In this document: positions 56,031-64,000 of the stretch, piece by piece
How positions within the stretch are numbered: the first letter of the stretch is position 1
Layout: every line of letters starts with the position of its first letter
NCBI GenBank assembly: GCA_963676385.2
Contig: CAXXMM010000002.1
Location: 1 to 64,000, forward strand
DNA: 64,000 bases
Direction: 5' to 3'
DNA from: UBA1422 sp963676385
Lineage (GTDB): Bacteria; Bacillota; Clostridia; Peptostreptococcales; Anaerovoracaceae
Position numbers and translations under genes: made by a program
The notes under the pieces: model-generated
Databases searched by the model: none
What the model was told of the DNA's origin: nothing
What the model saw: only the letters and a program-made list of their open reading frames with translations

Positions 56031-56408
56031 ATGAGAAAAAGTGAAATTGTTAGTGAAGATTGTGCTAAAGTAATCGGACCCTATTCAAAAGGGATAAAAG
56101 TTGACAACCTGATTTTTACAACGCAAATTGGTACAACCAGGGACGGAAAGATTGTTGATGATGACCCTGCAATCCAAGCGAACCAGTGTTTAAAGAATAT
56201 CCAAACAATTATTCATGCAGCAAATGCCGAAATGGATGATATTGCGAAATGCATAATATATTTGACAGATATGGATGATTTCGCTGCCGTGAATGAAGTG
56301 TATAAAGAATTTTTCAATAAACCATACCCTGCAAGAACCTGTGTGCAAGTAGTGAGATTGCCGGGTGACATAAAAGTTGAAATAGAGGTCATTGCCTGTG
56401 TTTCATAA
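56031..56408 (+). CDS. ridA: RidA family enamine/imine deaminase
   Basis: A 125-residue protein of normal RidA length, preceded by AAAGGAGG. The N-terminus IGPYSKGIKVDNLIFTTQIG and the C-terminal ARTCVQVVRLPGDIKVEIEVIACV contain the conserved Arg and Glu of the active site. RidA hydrolyses reactive 2-aminoacrylate and related imines. These form during cysteine desulfidase reactions and amino acid breakdown, in keeping with nearby genes. It is last in the amidohydrolase/SDR operon. Confidence 0.92.
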   Translation: MRKSEIVSEDCAKVIGPYSKGIKVDNLIFTTQIGTTRDGKIVDDDPAIQANQCLKNIQTIIHAANAEMDDIAKCIIYLTDMDDFAAVNEVYKEFFNKPYPARTCVQVVRLPGDIKVEIEVIACVS

Positions 56409-56413
56409 AAAAA

Positions 56414-56452
56414 ACAAGGGGCACAGAAGCGAAAGCATCTGATGCCCCTTGT
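56414..56452. terminator. Bidirectional hairpin between ridA and merR-type gene
   Basis: ACAAGGGGCA pairs with TGCCCCTTGT and an inner CAGA/TCTG and GC pair closes on a GAAA tetraloop. On the minus strand the stem is followed by eight T residues, so it terminates the merR-methyltransferase transcript best and may also stop ridA transcription. Confidence 0.85.
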
Positions 56453-56468
56453 GATTTCCAACTGCCCG

Positions 56469-57518
56469 TCACGATGATTCCCCTTCGGGTTTTTTAATAA
56501 TATAACAATAAACGTGCTCCATAATATGTTTGCAATCTATAGTGTATCCTTTATATGGGAGGTATTTGTTGATCTCTTCGACATATAAAAAATATTCGGA
56601 CTTAATCATTTCTAATTTTTCCATTTCACCTTTTTCTAACAATTCTCTTTCAACAGCAATACGTTGTTTGTGATTCATGAAGCTCCGGTCGGCAATAATG
56701 ATAACCCCATCTTCTTTGCACAGTCTGAGCAAATTATCTATAGCAGCTTGATGATGGATTCGATCGATGTGGTGCATCAGAAAAGTAGAAATGACAATAT
56801 CAAATTGGCCGTATTCTTCGGTGTCCATGGTAATTAAGTCATCTAGTTTCGTATTAAGCCACGATATTTTGAATTTGCTTTCTTCAAGCATCAACAAACT
56901 GTTGTCTACTGCCGTTAAATCGTATTCCGTATCAAAGTTTTGCCAAAGATTGCAGATTCCACAACCAATATCAATTATTCTTTGATTTTTCCCCATTCTA
57001 GTAATCATATTTCGAACAAAATCAATGGCAGTCTTGTAGGAGATATCTTCTTTTAGGTATCGATTGACATAATTCGAAGCCATCTCGTCAAAATTCCATT
57101 GCTTAATCAGGGCGTTGTAACTGACAGAATGCAGTGATTTGTTTTGGTTATTTTCTATAATATTATCCACTATGTTCCCAATGTCATCTTCTTTTAGAAT
57201 TTGATTAATAGAATTCCTTAATTCTTCTTTTGTTTTTTTAAGATTTTCAATGTGCAGTTCCGTTGCTTTCATCTGAAGATAAAAGATGTCCAAATACTCC
57301 CATTTACTCTTTTTATGTTTAAGAATTGCTTTGATTTCAGCAATTGAAAATTCCAAACGCCGTAAGACAACGACTGCCTGGAGTTGAAGCAAATCGCTGC
57401 TGGAGTAGGTCCTATAATTATTATCACACCGCGTTGGGCAAAGAAGCCCATTCTCCTCGTATATCCGCAACATTTTTGGAGTTACAGAAAACGTTTCGCA
57501 TACTTGTTTGGTATTCAT
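56469..57518 (-). CDS. MerR-family regulator fused to a SAM-dependent methyltransferase (second copy)
   Basis: A 349-residue paralogue of the protein at 41960-42994. The HTH is CETFSVTPKMLRIYEENGLLCPTRCDNNYRTYSSSDLLQL, a coiled coil follows, and the methyltransferase part carries IIDIGCGICNLWQNF, FDIVISTFLMHHIDRIHHQAA and GVIIIADRSFMNH. The IKQWNFDEMASNYVNRYL linker is shared with the paralogue. The upstream region has no obvious 19-bp-spacer promoter, so its regulon may differ. It is oriented against the two flanking operons. Confidence 0.88.
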   Translation of the reverse strand: MNTKQVCETFSVTPKMLRIYEENGLLCPTRCDNNYRTYSSSDLLQLQAVVVLRRLEFSIAEIKAILKHKKSKWEYLDIFYLQMKATELHIENLKKTKEELRNSINQILKEDDIGNIVDNIIENNQNKSLHSVSYNALIKQWNFDEMASNYVNRYLKEDISYKTAIDFVRNMITRMGKNQRIIDIGCGICNLWQNFDTEYDLTAVDNSLLMLEESKFKISWLNTKLDDLITMDTEEYGQFDIVISTFLMHHIDRIHHQAAIDNLLRLCKEDGVIIIADRSFMNHKQRIAVERELLEKGEMEKLEMIKSEYFLYVEEINKYLPYKGYTIDCKHIMEHVYCYIIKKPEGESS

Positions 57519-57704
57519 TACAATTCATCACCTTATATCTATACTTGGGTGGCAACTTCGGATTGCATACAGGAAAATAACATGTTTCATTTTAATTGTA
57601 TCCCTCCATTAACCAATAGGTCAATACCCAAGCCATATAGAATTGGAATTCGTTGAAGTGACCGTATAAGAAATAAAGTTTTTGCCTAAAATTCATTTTT
57701 TGTA

Positions 57705-57732
57705 TTGCAATATGGGTTTTTTGGGATATAAT
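57705..57732 (+). promoter_or_regulatory. Promoter of the deacylase/amidohydrolase/iclR operon
   Basis: TTGCAA (57705-57710), a 16-bp spacer and perfect TATAAT (57727-57732), about 60 bp before the first gene. The rest of the 275-bp gap (57519-57793) shows no gene. Confidence 0.65.
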
Positions 57733-57740
57733 GTGCTTAA

Positions 57741-57774
57741 GTCCACAATATTGAAAGCATTCCATAATATGGAC
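57741..57774. promoter_or_regulatory. Imperfect inverted repeat downstream of the promoter
   Basis: GTCCACAATATT and ATAATATGGAC form an imperfect dyad around 11 bp, directly after the predicted start of transcription. It is a candidate operator for the IclR protein encoded in the same operon. Confidence 0.5.
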
Positions 57775-57793
57775 TACAGCAAGGAGCGCAACT

Positions 57794-59158
57794 GTGTACA
57801 ATATCAAAATTGAAAATGCTACCTTTCCGGATTTTCAGGCCAATGAAATGAAATCCAGTCACATATATATTTCAGATGGGCAGATTAGTGAAATTAGCCG
57901 GGAGGATTTTCCCGCAGATAAAATCATTGATGGGGCAGGAAAAATTGTATCCCCCGGGTTTATTGACATTCATGTTCATGAGGATTCTATTGAGAACAAC
58001 GGGGAGAATCCTTTCTTCACAGGGAATTGTCTTTTGGCTATGGGGGTCACCACTTGCCTGGCGGGAAACTGTGGCATGAATTTGCAGCATCCTGCAGATT
58101 TTATTGGATACATGAAAAAAAATGGGGCGCCAATCAACTACCTGATGCAATGGGGATACAACTCGCTGCGATTGGCTGCAGGTGTAGAATCCCCATATTA
58201 TGGGGCTACCAAGTATCAACTACAGCAAATTTCCAACATGATAGAGAAACACAAGGACTTAGGGTTAAAAGGTATTTCCTTTGGATTGGAGTATAGCCCC
58301 GGTATGAATGAGCTGGAGCTTACCAGTGTGGCAAGACTATTTCAGGAAGAAGGACATCTGTTGTCCGCTCACTATCGAGAGGACGCATCAGGGAGCCTGG
58401 ACTCCATTGGTGAATTAATTTCATTGTCCAAGACTTCCGGAGTGCCTATGGAAATTTCACATATTGGCAGTGCCGCCGCTTTTGGATATATGACGGAGGC
58501 TTTACAGTGTATAGAGGATGCACAAAAAAACAGTATCGACGTTATGGCGGATTGCTATCCATATTCCGCATTTTGCACTTATATAGGGTCGCCTGTTTTT
58601 GATAGTGGATGTATGAGCCGATGGAATACTGATTACAAGAATGTGATTTTAACGGAGGGGCCTTACGTCAAGGAAGTGTGCACAGAAGACATTTTTATGG
58701 AAGCCCGTAAAAACTCCCCCCACATGCTGGCTATTGTGGAAGCCATGAATTTTGAAGAAATAGATCTTGCGTTTTCTTCACTTCATGTGTTGCCTGCAAG
58801 CGACGCAATTTACAACTGTGGATCTGGGCATCCTCGAGGCGCCGGAACCTTTCCCCGGTTTCTACAGCGGTATGTGGCTTCGGGGAAAATGACTTTGGTG
58901 GAAGGACTAAAAAAAATGACCTTGGCGCCGGCGCTACGTTTGGGACTTCCCAACAAAGGCCAGATTAAAGTAGGGGGGGACGGCGATCTTGTGATTTTTG
59001 ATCCAACATTGCTAAAAGACAAGGCGGACTATATCAACCCTGCGTTACCGCCGGAAGGCCTGGATTATGTCATCGTAAATGGCAAGTTTGCCATGGTGAA
59101 GGGACAACTGGTCAATGGGCGACAGGGAAAATATATTCCTCTAGCTCCTCAGGAATAA
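57794..59158 (+). CDS. N-acyl-D-amino-acid deacylase-like amidohydrolase
   Basis: A 454-residue metal hydrolase starting at GTG preceded by AAGGAG. IIDGAGKIVSPGFIDIHVHEDS carries the HxH metal ligands; CLAGNCGMN, GISFGLEYSPGMNE, SAHYREDASGSLDSIGE and ISHIGSAAAFG are the central motifs of the D-aminoacylase/dihydroorotase-like group, and GSGHPRGAGTFPRFLQRYV is the D-aminoacylase C-terminal signature. It probably removes an acyl group from an amino acid or opens a cyclic amide. It is first in a four-gene operon. Confidence 0.87.
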   Translation: MYNIKIENATFPDFQANEMKSSHIYISDGQISEISREDFPADKIIDGAGKIVSPGFIDIHVHEDSIENNGENPFFTGNCLLAMGVTTCLAGNCGMNLQHPADFIGYMKKNGAPINYLMQWGYNSLRLAAGVESPYYGATKYQLQQISNMIEKHKDLGLKGISFGLEYSPGMNELELTSVARLFQEEGHLLSAHYREDASGSLDSIGELISLSKTSGVPMEISHIGSAAAFGYMTEALQCIEDAQKNSIDVMADCYPYSAFCTYIGSPVFDSGCMSRWNTDYKNVILTEGPYVKEVCTEDIFMEARKNSPHMLAIVEAMNFEEIDLAFSSLHVLPASDAIYNCGSGHPRGAGTFPRFLQRYVASGKMTLVEGLKKMTLAPALRLGLPNKGQIKVGGDGDLVIFDPTLLKDKADYINPALPPEGLDYVIVNGKFAMVKGQLVNGRQGKYIPLAPQE

Positions 59159-59203
59159 TGAATTCTGCAAATGGTATCCGTTGGAATAATAGGAGAGAAG
59201 AAA

Positions 59204-60883
59204 ATGACAGAACATAAGAACAAACAGAATGACCTTCAATATGCCATGGCCGATGTGGTGTTGACCAACGGCACAATATTTACGGCAGACAAAGAGAATC
59301 TATTTGCCCAAGCGATGGCATTGAAGGGAGATAAGATTATTTTTGTAGGAAATCAGGGAGATATTGGCAAGTTTGTGGGACCCAAAACCCAGTGTATTGA
59401 CCTTTGCAACAAAATGGCCCTTCCCGGGTTTATCGATAGTCATTTGCATGTTAGTTCGGGAGCCGAAGATTTGTACATGGCTGATTTAACTCAACAGAAC
59501 AGCGTGCAAGACTACATTGCCATCCTTAAAAACTATTGGAGTGAAAATCCAGACTGCGAATATATTGCAGGAAGTGGGTGGGAGCCGTTCTTGCTGGGAG
59601 AAGAGGGAAACGAAAAAAAGTTGCTGGACAGCATTACCACACAAATACCCATTATCTTGTGGGATGAAAGTTTTCATAACCTCTGGGTCAATTCAAAAGC
59701 TTTGACCCTGGCTGGAATTTCCCCAAGTAGCAAAGACCCGGTAAACGGGGTGATAGAGAGAGATCCTTTCGGCGTGCCAACGGGAATATTGCGAGAAAGC
59801 GCCATGGATTTGGTTACGAATATGATTCCGCCATTTACAGTGGAGCAATTGGTAGAGGGGTATGGAATGTTTCAAAAAATGGCCCTTTCCTATGGCATTA
59901 CCACTGTCTATGATGCAGGAATTTTTGTGGAGAACAATCAGCTTCGAGCCTATCGGCAAATGGAGAAATCCAAGGCATTGTTGCTGCGATACAAAATGGG
60001 GATTGTAGCGGATCCGGACAAGGATATCAAAGAATTGATTGCAGAAGCAAAGATGCTGCAAGAAGAATATTCCGGATCACGGTTTGCCATTAATTCCATC
60101 AAAATTCTTTTGGATGGCGTGGTGGAAGGGCATACGGCCTATATGGATGCCCCCTATACAGATAGGCCGGAAACCTGTGGGTCTCCCATTTGGTCTCCGA
60201 AAGACCTGTGCGACTTGTGTATCCAAGCAGAACAGGCGGGCTTCCGGATTCACATCCATTCCATTGGTGACGCTTCAACCCACTTGGCGTTGGAGGCTTT
60301 GGGCACCGCAAAAAGTGTCAATGCTTCAAAGGATTTTCGCCATATCATAACGCATCTGGAGTTCGTCAGAGAAAAGGATATCCCAGCCTTCAAAGAACTA
60401 GGTGTGTTGGCGGTGATACAACCCTATTGGTTTGAAATCAACTCTTACTACGATGGAATTGTTGCCTTCGTGGGAGAGGAAAGGGCGGAGAAACAATATC
60501 CCTGCGCCAGTTTCCTTCAGGCAGGCGTCCTTGTGGCTTCTTCCAGCGATTACAACGTTACGCCGAAACCTCGCCCCCTTGAAGCCATTGAAATGGGCAT
60601 AACAAGAACCCACATTAAGGGAGACGAAGAAGAGGGAGATGACAAGTGTCTGCCGCCGGCTCAGGAATGTGTCACCTTACAGGATATGTTGCTAAGTTTC
60701 ACAATAAACGGAGCGTATGCCCTTTCCATGGAAGAGGAGGTTGGCTCTCTCACCGTTGGGAAAAAAGCTGACATTGTGGTGCTGGACAAAAATTTATTTG
60801 ATCTGCCCAGTGCCTCCATTCACACGGCAAAAGAAGTAATGACCCTAATCGATGGAAAAATCGTATACCAATTTGAAGAATAA
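59204..60883 (+). CDS. Amidohydrolase family protein (YtcJ-like, second copy)
   Basis: A 559-residue enzyme from the ATG preceded by AGGAGAG. MALPGFIDSHLHVSSG has the HxH pair, FRIHIHSIGDASTHLALEAL the later His ligands, ASSSDYNVTPKPRPLEAIEMGITR the metal Asp region, and LTVGKKADIVVLDKNLFDLPS the terminal beta domain. It is paralogous to the protein at 52086-53714. It lies between the deacylase and iclR genes and acts probably on an amide related to the deacylase substrate. Confidence 0.9.
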   Translation: MTEHKNKQNDLQYAMADVVLTNGTIFTADKENLFAQAMALKGDKIIFVGNQGDIGKFVGPKTQCIDLCNKMALPGFIDSHLHVSSGAEDLYMADLTQQNSVQDYIAILKNYWSENPDCEYIAGSGWEPFLLGEEGNEKKLLDSITTQIPIILWDESFHNLWVNSKALTLAGISPSSKDPVNGVIERDPFGVPTGILRESAMDLVTNMIPPFTVEQLVEGYGMFQKMALSYGITTVYDAGIFVENNQLRAYRQMEKSKALLLRYKMGIVADPDKDIKELIAEAKMLQEEYSGSRFAINSIKILLDGVVEGHTAYMDAPYTDRPETCGSPIWSPKDLCDLCIQAEQAGFRIHIHSIGDASTHLALEALGTAKSVNASKDFRHIITHLEFVREKDIPAFKELGVLAVIQPYWFEINSYYDGIVAFVGEERAEKQYPCASFLQAGVLVASSSDYNVTPKPRPLEAIEMGITRTHIKGDEEEGDDKCLPPAQECVTLQDMLLSFTINGAYALSMEEEVGSLTVGKKADIVVLDKNLFDLPSASIHTAKEVMTLIDGKIVYQFEE

Positions 60884-60912
60884 AATTGATTGACTGTAAG
60901 GAGGTTGAATTT

Positions 60913-61653
60913 ATGGAAACATCCAATGCCATTGAAAAAACATTGCAAATACTGAAGCTTCTTTCCAATCCCCCCCATGAATTTACAGCAAAGGAAATAA
61001 GCGAAGCATTGAACATCACCAAACCGACGGTGCATCGCATCCTGAATGTTTTGGAAAAAGACAACTATATTAGCAAAAACGACATGACAAAGAAATATTC
61101 GGTAGGATACATGCTATACACCATTGGCATGCAGTACGCAAATCATCGAGATGTATATAGTGACCTACGGGGAATGATTGACGAATTGGCAGAAAAAACC
61201 GGACAGCAAGTGGGATACGCCATCTTGGATGGTGTGACGGTGGTCAGCATTTATGAGTCTGAGTTTATGAATGCAAAAATTCGCTACTTACCGGGAACTA
61301 CCTATTCTATTAACAGCGGTGTGTATGGTCTTACCTTGTTGGCCTTTTCAGATCAGCAGACTCAAAAAAAGATTTTTGATCAAGGGTTCGAGCCAGTCAA
61401 CCCAAGAGCCCTCACTGATGCTAATTCCATCAGGGAGGCATGCGAGAAAATTTGTGGTGACGGATATGCGGAAAGCAGAGATGCTTTCATTGAAGGGACT
61501 ATTGCCTTGGGCGTTCCGGTGCATTCTGTCAATGGCCAGCTGCATGGATGTATTGCACTTTCAGGGATTGCCACGGAAACATTTGAAAACAATAAGATGG
61601 ATTATCTTGAGGAAATTCGATTATCGGCAAAAAAAATAACAAGTATTTTATAA
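60913..61653 (+). CDS. IclR family transcriptional regulator
   Basis: A 246-residue regulator from the ATG preceded by TAAGGAGG. The winged HTH is AIEKTLQILKLLSNPPHEFTAKEISEALNITKPTVHRILNVLEKDNYI and the IclR effector domain follows, with YSINSGVYGLTLLAFS, YAESRDAFIEGTIALGVPVHS and GCIALSGIA. IclR proteins usually control the operon they sit in and bind a small organic acid or amide. A dyad just after the operon promoter is the likely target. Confidence 0.92.
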   Translation: METSNAIEKTLQILKLLSNPPHEFTAKEISEALNITKPTVHRILNVLEKDNYISKNDMTKKYSVGYMLYTIGMQYANHRDVYSDLRGMIDELAEKTGQQVGYAILDGVTVVSIYESEFMNAKIRYLPGTTYSINSGVYGLTLLAFSDQQTQKKIFDQGFEPVNPRALTDANSIREACEKICGDGYAESRDAFIEGTIALGVPVHSVNGQLHGCIALSGIATETFENNKMDYLEEIRLSAKKITSIL

Positions 61654-61683
61654 GTTATTCATATATTCGTTTGGAGGTTACAA

Positions 61684-63138
61684 ATGAGCAGTACCTTGAA
61701 TAAAAAAGAGCCAAGGTTCACATTAATCAGAAAAGTTGGCTTTGGTATGGGCGGCATGCCATCTAGTCTAATGAACGGGTTTTATTTGACCTACTTTCTA
61801 TTCTTTTTAACTAGTATTGCCGGCATTAAGCCTGCATTGGCAGGAACCATTATTATGATAGGCACCATTTGGCAGGCAATTATTAATCTACTGGTAGGAT
61901 TTTATTCAGATCGGAATTTCAAAAATAAACAAGGAGAAGTCATTGGACGAAAGCGACCGTTTATTATTCGGACCGCCTTTCCGGTGGGAATCACCTTTGC
62001 CTTGCTCTTTGTGGCATTTGACATCGGAACCGTGGGGAAAGCCGTATATTTCATTGTGCTTCTACTCATATATTTCTTTGTATATTCCCTTTATGAAGTA
62101 CCCTATTATTCTTTGGCAGCCAATTTGTCCAATGATTCCAATGAGAGAACATCTTTGCGTATGGTTGCAACCAACGTGGAATATTTTGGAACCTTTATGC
62201 TGGGTGTAGTTCCCCCGTCCCTTATCCCCTATTTGGAAAAGGTGTTTGATTCGGATTCTGTGTCCTGGGGAATCATGGCCGTGGCAGTTGGCGTCATCTC
62301 CACTTTGGGAATGATCCTTTGCTGGGTCGCCACGAAAGGAAAAGAAATTATTGCCGAAAAAGAAGAGGAAGAAAAGTTCAACCTGCGGGAGATTTTGTAT
62401 TTGTTCAAGTTAAAACCAATGGTGATTATGTTTTTCGCCGCAGCAACATACTTCTTTTACTACACCATGTCCGCCAACAGTTTTTATATTTATATGTATG
62501 AAAATCTGGGACTGGACGGCAACCAAATCTCGTTTATCTATGGCGCCGGGGTTTTGTTTAGCATGCTGATCATATATGTTTCAAGTCGGTTTGCTATGAA
62601 GTTTGACAAACGAATTGTGTTTTTCGTAGCCCTGACCTTGACCGGATGCAGCTTCATCATTTTCCATTTTGTCGGCATTTCCAGTTTCAATATGATTTTG
62701 TTCTATCTGATTATCGACTCAATCAATGGGGGAACCTACTGGACGTTGATTTATCCCTTCATTTACGACGTGGTGGACTTGGACGAATACATTACAGGAA
62801 ATCGTCGGGAAGGTTCCATCATGGGTATCTACTGCTTCATTATTACCATTGCCAGCGCTTTGACGGCTCAAATTGAAGGGATCATTATGCAGATGGGAGG
62901 TTATGATGGCAATGCCGCAGCCCAAACCCCTGAGGCAGCCAACACCATCTTTAATATGATAACCATCTACCCCGCCATTGGGTTGCTGCTCACTGCGCTT
63001 ATTATGATGCAAAACCCCATTACCATCAAACGGGCAGATGCGGTTTCGGCAGCGTTGGAACTGAAAAGACAAGGGTCGCCGGCCCCACCCACAGGCTTTG
63101 AAATCTTGGTAAAGAATAGTTTTCATGGGAAGCAATAA
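61684..63138 (+). CDS. GPH-family (MelB-like) symporter
   Basis: A 484-residue transporter with about 12 spans, preceded by TTGGAGG. RKVGFGMGGMPSSLMNGFYLTYFLFFLTS and IWQAIINLLVGFYSDR are the N-terminal GPH signatures, although the usual DP pair is replaced by NL. YITGNRREGSIMGIYCFIITIASALTAQIEG is the second one. It is related to the transporter at 20383-21801. It ends the deacylase/amidohydrolase operon and probably imports its substrate. Confidence 0.87.
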   Translation: MSSTLNKKEPRFTLIRKVGFGMGGMPSSLMNGFYLTYFLFFLTSIAGIKPALAGTIIMIGTIWQAIINLLVGFYSDRNFKNKQGEVIGRKRPFIIRTAFPVGITFALLFVAFDIGTVGKAVYFIVLLLIYFFVYSLYEVPYYSLAANLSNDSNERTSLRMVATNVEYFGTFMLGVVPPSLIPYLEKVFDSDSVSWGIMAVAVGVISTLGMILCWVATKGKEIIAEKEEEEKFNLREILYLFKLKPMVIMFFAAATYFFYYTMSANSFYIYMYENLGLDGNQISFIYGAGVLFSMLIIYVSSRFAMKFDKRIVFFVALTLTGCSFIIFHFVGISSFNMILFYLIIDSINGGTYWTLIYPFIYDVVDLDEYITGNRREGSIMGIYCFIITIASALTAQIEGIIMQMGGYDGNAAAQTPEAANTIFNMITIYPAIGLLLTALIMMQNPITIKRADAVSAALELKRQGSPAPPTGFEILVKNSFHGKQ

Positions 63139-63198
63139 TTCGGATTCTGTCCGGAAGACCACAATGGGATACATCAATATGAGTAACATGAAAATGAT

Positions 63199-63223
63199 AA
63201 AAGCGCACAAACTGTGCGCTTTT
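63199..63223 (+). terminator. Terminator after the GPH transporter
   Basis: An 11-bp stem AAAAGCGCACA with an AAC loop and five T residues. The following 160 bp up to the IS element shows no gene. Confidence 0.9.
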
Positions 63224-63556
63224 TCAATAATGGCAAAAGTCAAAAGATGGAGGAACCAAAGGACAAGGGTGAAGAAGAATGGCTATGTAAATTTTACAAA
63301 ACACACAAAAACACCGAAATGTTTAAAAAAGTACTTGTATTTTTATTCTAAATAATTTAGGATGAAGGCAATTAGTAAAGTAGTGGGACAGTTTGTAGGG
63401 GGTTCGTATGACCGGCGTTGGGGAATACAAGAAACAAATCGGAGAAGCAATAAAGTGCATTTTGGGTGCGCTTTTTTTTGTGCATGTAACCTGGTATGCG
63501 TCGAAAAACGAGCACTGGGTATTGTAATTTCATATGCATAGAAAGGGAGATTACAG

Positions 63557-63903
63557 ATGCCAAGCAATAACTCGAAGTACACAGAAGAAATGAGAATCCA
63601 AACAGCAGAATTTATCTTAAACAGCGGAAAGTCTGCCACCAGCGTAGCCGAAGAAATGGGAATCGACACTAATACGGTTTGCCGTTTGGGTGAGAGATTA
63701 CAGAAGAAAAAATAAACTGGGCACTTATGCCGAAGAAAAAAGGATATTTGACGGCGAAGCCAACGAGTACCCAGGAGATAAAAATCAAAATGCGTGACTT
63801 GGAAAGAGAAAACAAACGCATCAATAAGGAACTAGAAGAGGAAAAAATTAAGGTAGAAATCTTAAAAAAATCCCTGCACATCGTCATGCAAGCACCAGAA
63901 TGA
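63557..63903 (+). pseudogene. IS3-family orfA, frameshifted
   Basis: The start is MPSNNSKYTEEMRIQTAEFILNSGKSATSVAEEMGIDTNTVCR, a typical OrfA HTH. The natural continuation WVRDYRRKNKLGTYAEE lies in the +1 frame, and the leucine-zipper part MRDLERENKRINKELEEEKIKVEILKKSLHI lies in a third frame ending at 63903. At least two indels therefore break the gene. The ATG is preceded by GGGAGA. Confidence 0.7.
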
Positions 63904-64000
63904 AGTATGAAGCAATACATACATATGGCTCCGAATTTAAGGTGCGGAGGATGTGCAGAGTCTTGGAGCTGAAACCAAGTGGGTACTACCAATGGAAAAG
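63900..64000 (+). CDS. IS3-family orfB transposase, N-terminal fragment (cut by window edge)
   Basis: MKYEAIHTYGSEFKVRRMCRVLELKPSGYYQWK matches the N-terminus of IS150-group OrfB, including the RRMCRVL-x-PSGYY motif. It starts in an ATGA overlap with orfA. The DDE core is beyond the edge. Confidence 0.85.
   Translation, partial: MKYEAIHTYGSEFKVRRMCRVLELKPSGYYQWK

Larger units (their letters stand above)
63384..64000 (+). mobile_element. IS3-family element (left part, runs off the window)
   Basis: The likely left end begins TGGGACAGTTTGTAGGGGG near 63384, followed by a frameshifted orfA and the start of orfB with the ATGA overlap usual for IS3 elements. The right end is outside the window. 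Confidence 0.65.

Noticed and set aside
57519..57620. A fourth 19-bp-spacer MerR promoter in front of the second merR-methyltransferase gene.
   Set aside because: No TTGAC-like -35 with a dyad at the right distance from a -10 could be found on the minus strand.

Overview
The window looks like the chromosome of a strictly anaerobic, low-GC Firmicute, most likely a member of Clostridia/Eubacteriales. Ribosome binding sites are strong AGGAGG type, catabolic operons are short, and a one-protein pyruvate:ferredoxin oxidoreductase is present. A trimethylamine methyltransferase gene carries an in-frame UAG at the pyrrolysine position. Protein names rest on motif recognition by eye, not on database searches.

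Layout. 1-9.0 kb: a GlpA/GlpB/DUF1667-type flavoprotein trio cut by the left edge, converging on a DUF4405 membrane protein, then an APC amino-acid permease, an alanine dehydrogenase-like enzyme and an AraC regulator fused to a GH39-like domain. 9.0-15.9 kb: MFS transporter, M20 peptidase and RpiR regulator behind a clear promoter/operator, then a membrane-anchored LuxR regulator and a carboxylesterase lipoprotein. 16.0-20.1 kb: a methylamine module, in which a sigma-54 activator (minus strand) faces a -24/-12 promoter, a corrinoid protein (mttC) and mttB with in-frame UAG. 20.3-26.6 kb: a carbohydrate-type operon (GPH symporter, class II aldolase, class III aminotransferase, FGGY kinase, small membrane protein) and a TetR regulator with its own operator. 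26.7-27.6 kb: an autoinhibited Fic protein with an N-terminal HTH.

27.9-37.6 kb is a complete type II-A CRISPR-Cas locus: tracrRNA (minus strand), cas9, cas1, cas2, csn2, a short leader ending in CTTTGAG, and 53 repeats with 52 spacers. Downstream lie one orphan type I-C-like repeat, a relic IS30 end and an intact IS30 element. 39.6-40.8 kb: a J-domain/HIRAN gene pair.

40.9-48.4 kb: a DMT exporter, a MerR-methyltransferase fusion, PFOR, and DhaL/DhaK. Three near-identical MerR-type promoters with 19-bp spacers link the exporter, the merR gene and the dha genes. 48.4-56.4 kb: an ATC-hydrolase family protein, a cysteine desulfidase family protein, a mini membrane protein plus NCS1 permease, a YtcJ amidohydrolase, three SDR dehydrogenases and RidA. 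56.5-63.1 kb: a second MerR-methyltransferase (minus strand), two amidohydrolases, IclR and a GPH transporter. The right edge cuts into a degraded IS3-family element.

Together the genes describe fermentative use of methylamines, amino acids or their amides and small carbonyl/polyol compounds, with CRISPR defence in the middle. The strongest points for a second look are the UAG in mttB with its sigma-54 promoter, the tracrRNA promoter sitting on the cas9 translation start, the orphan repeat of another CRISPR type, and the three-site MerR regulon.
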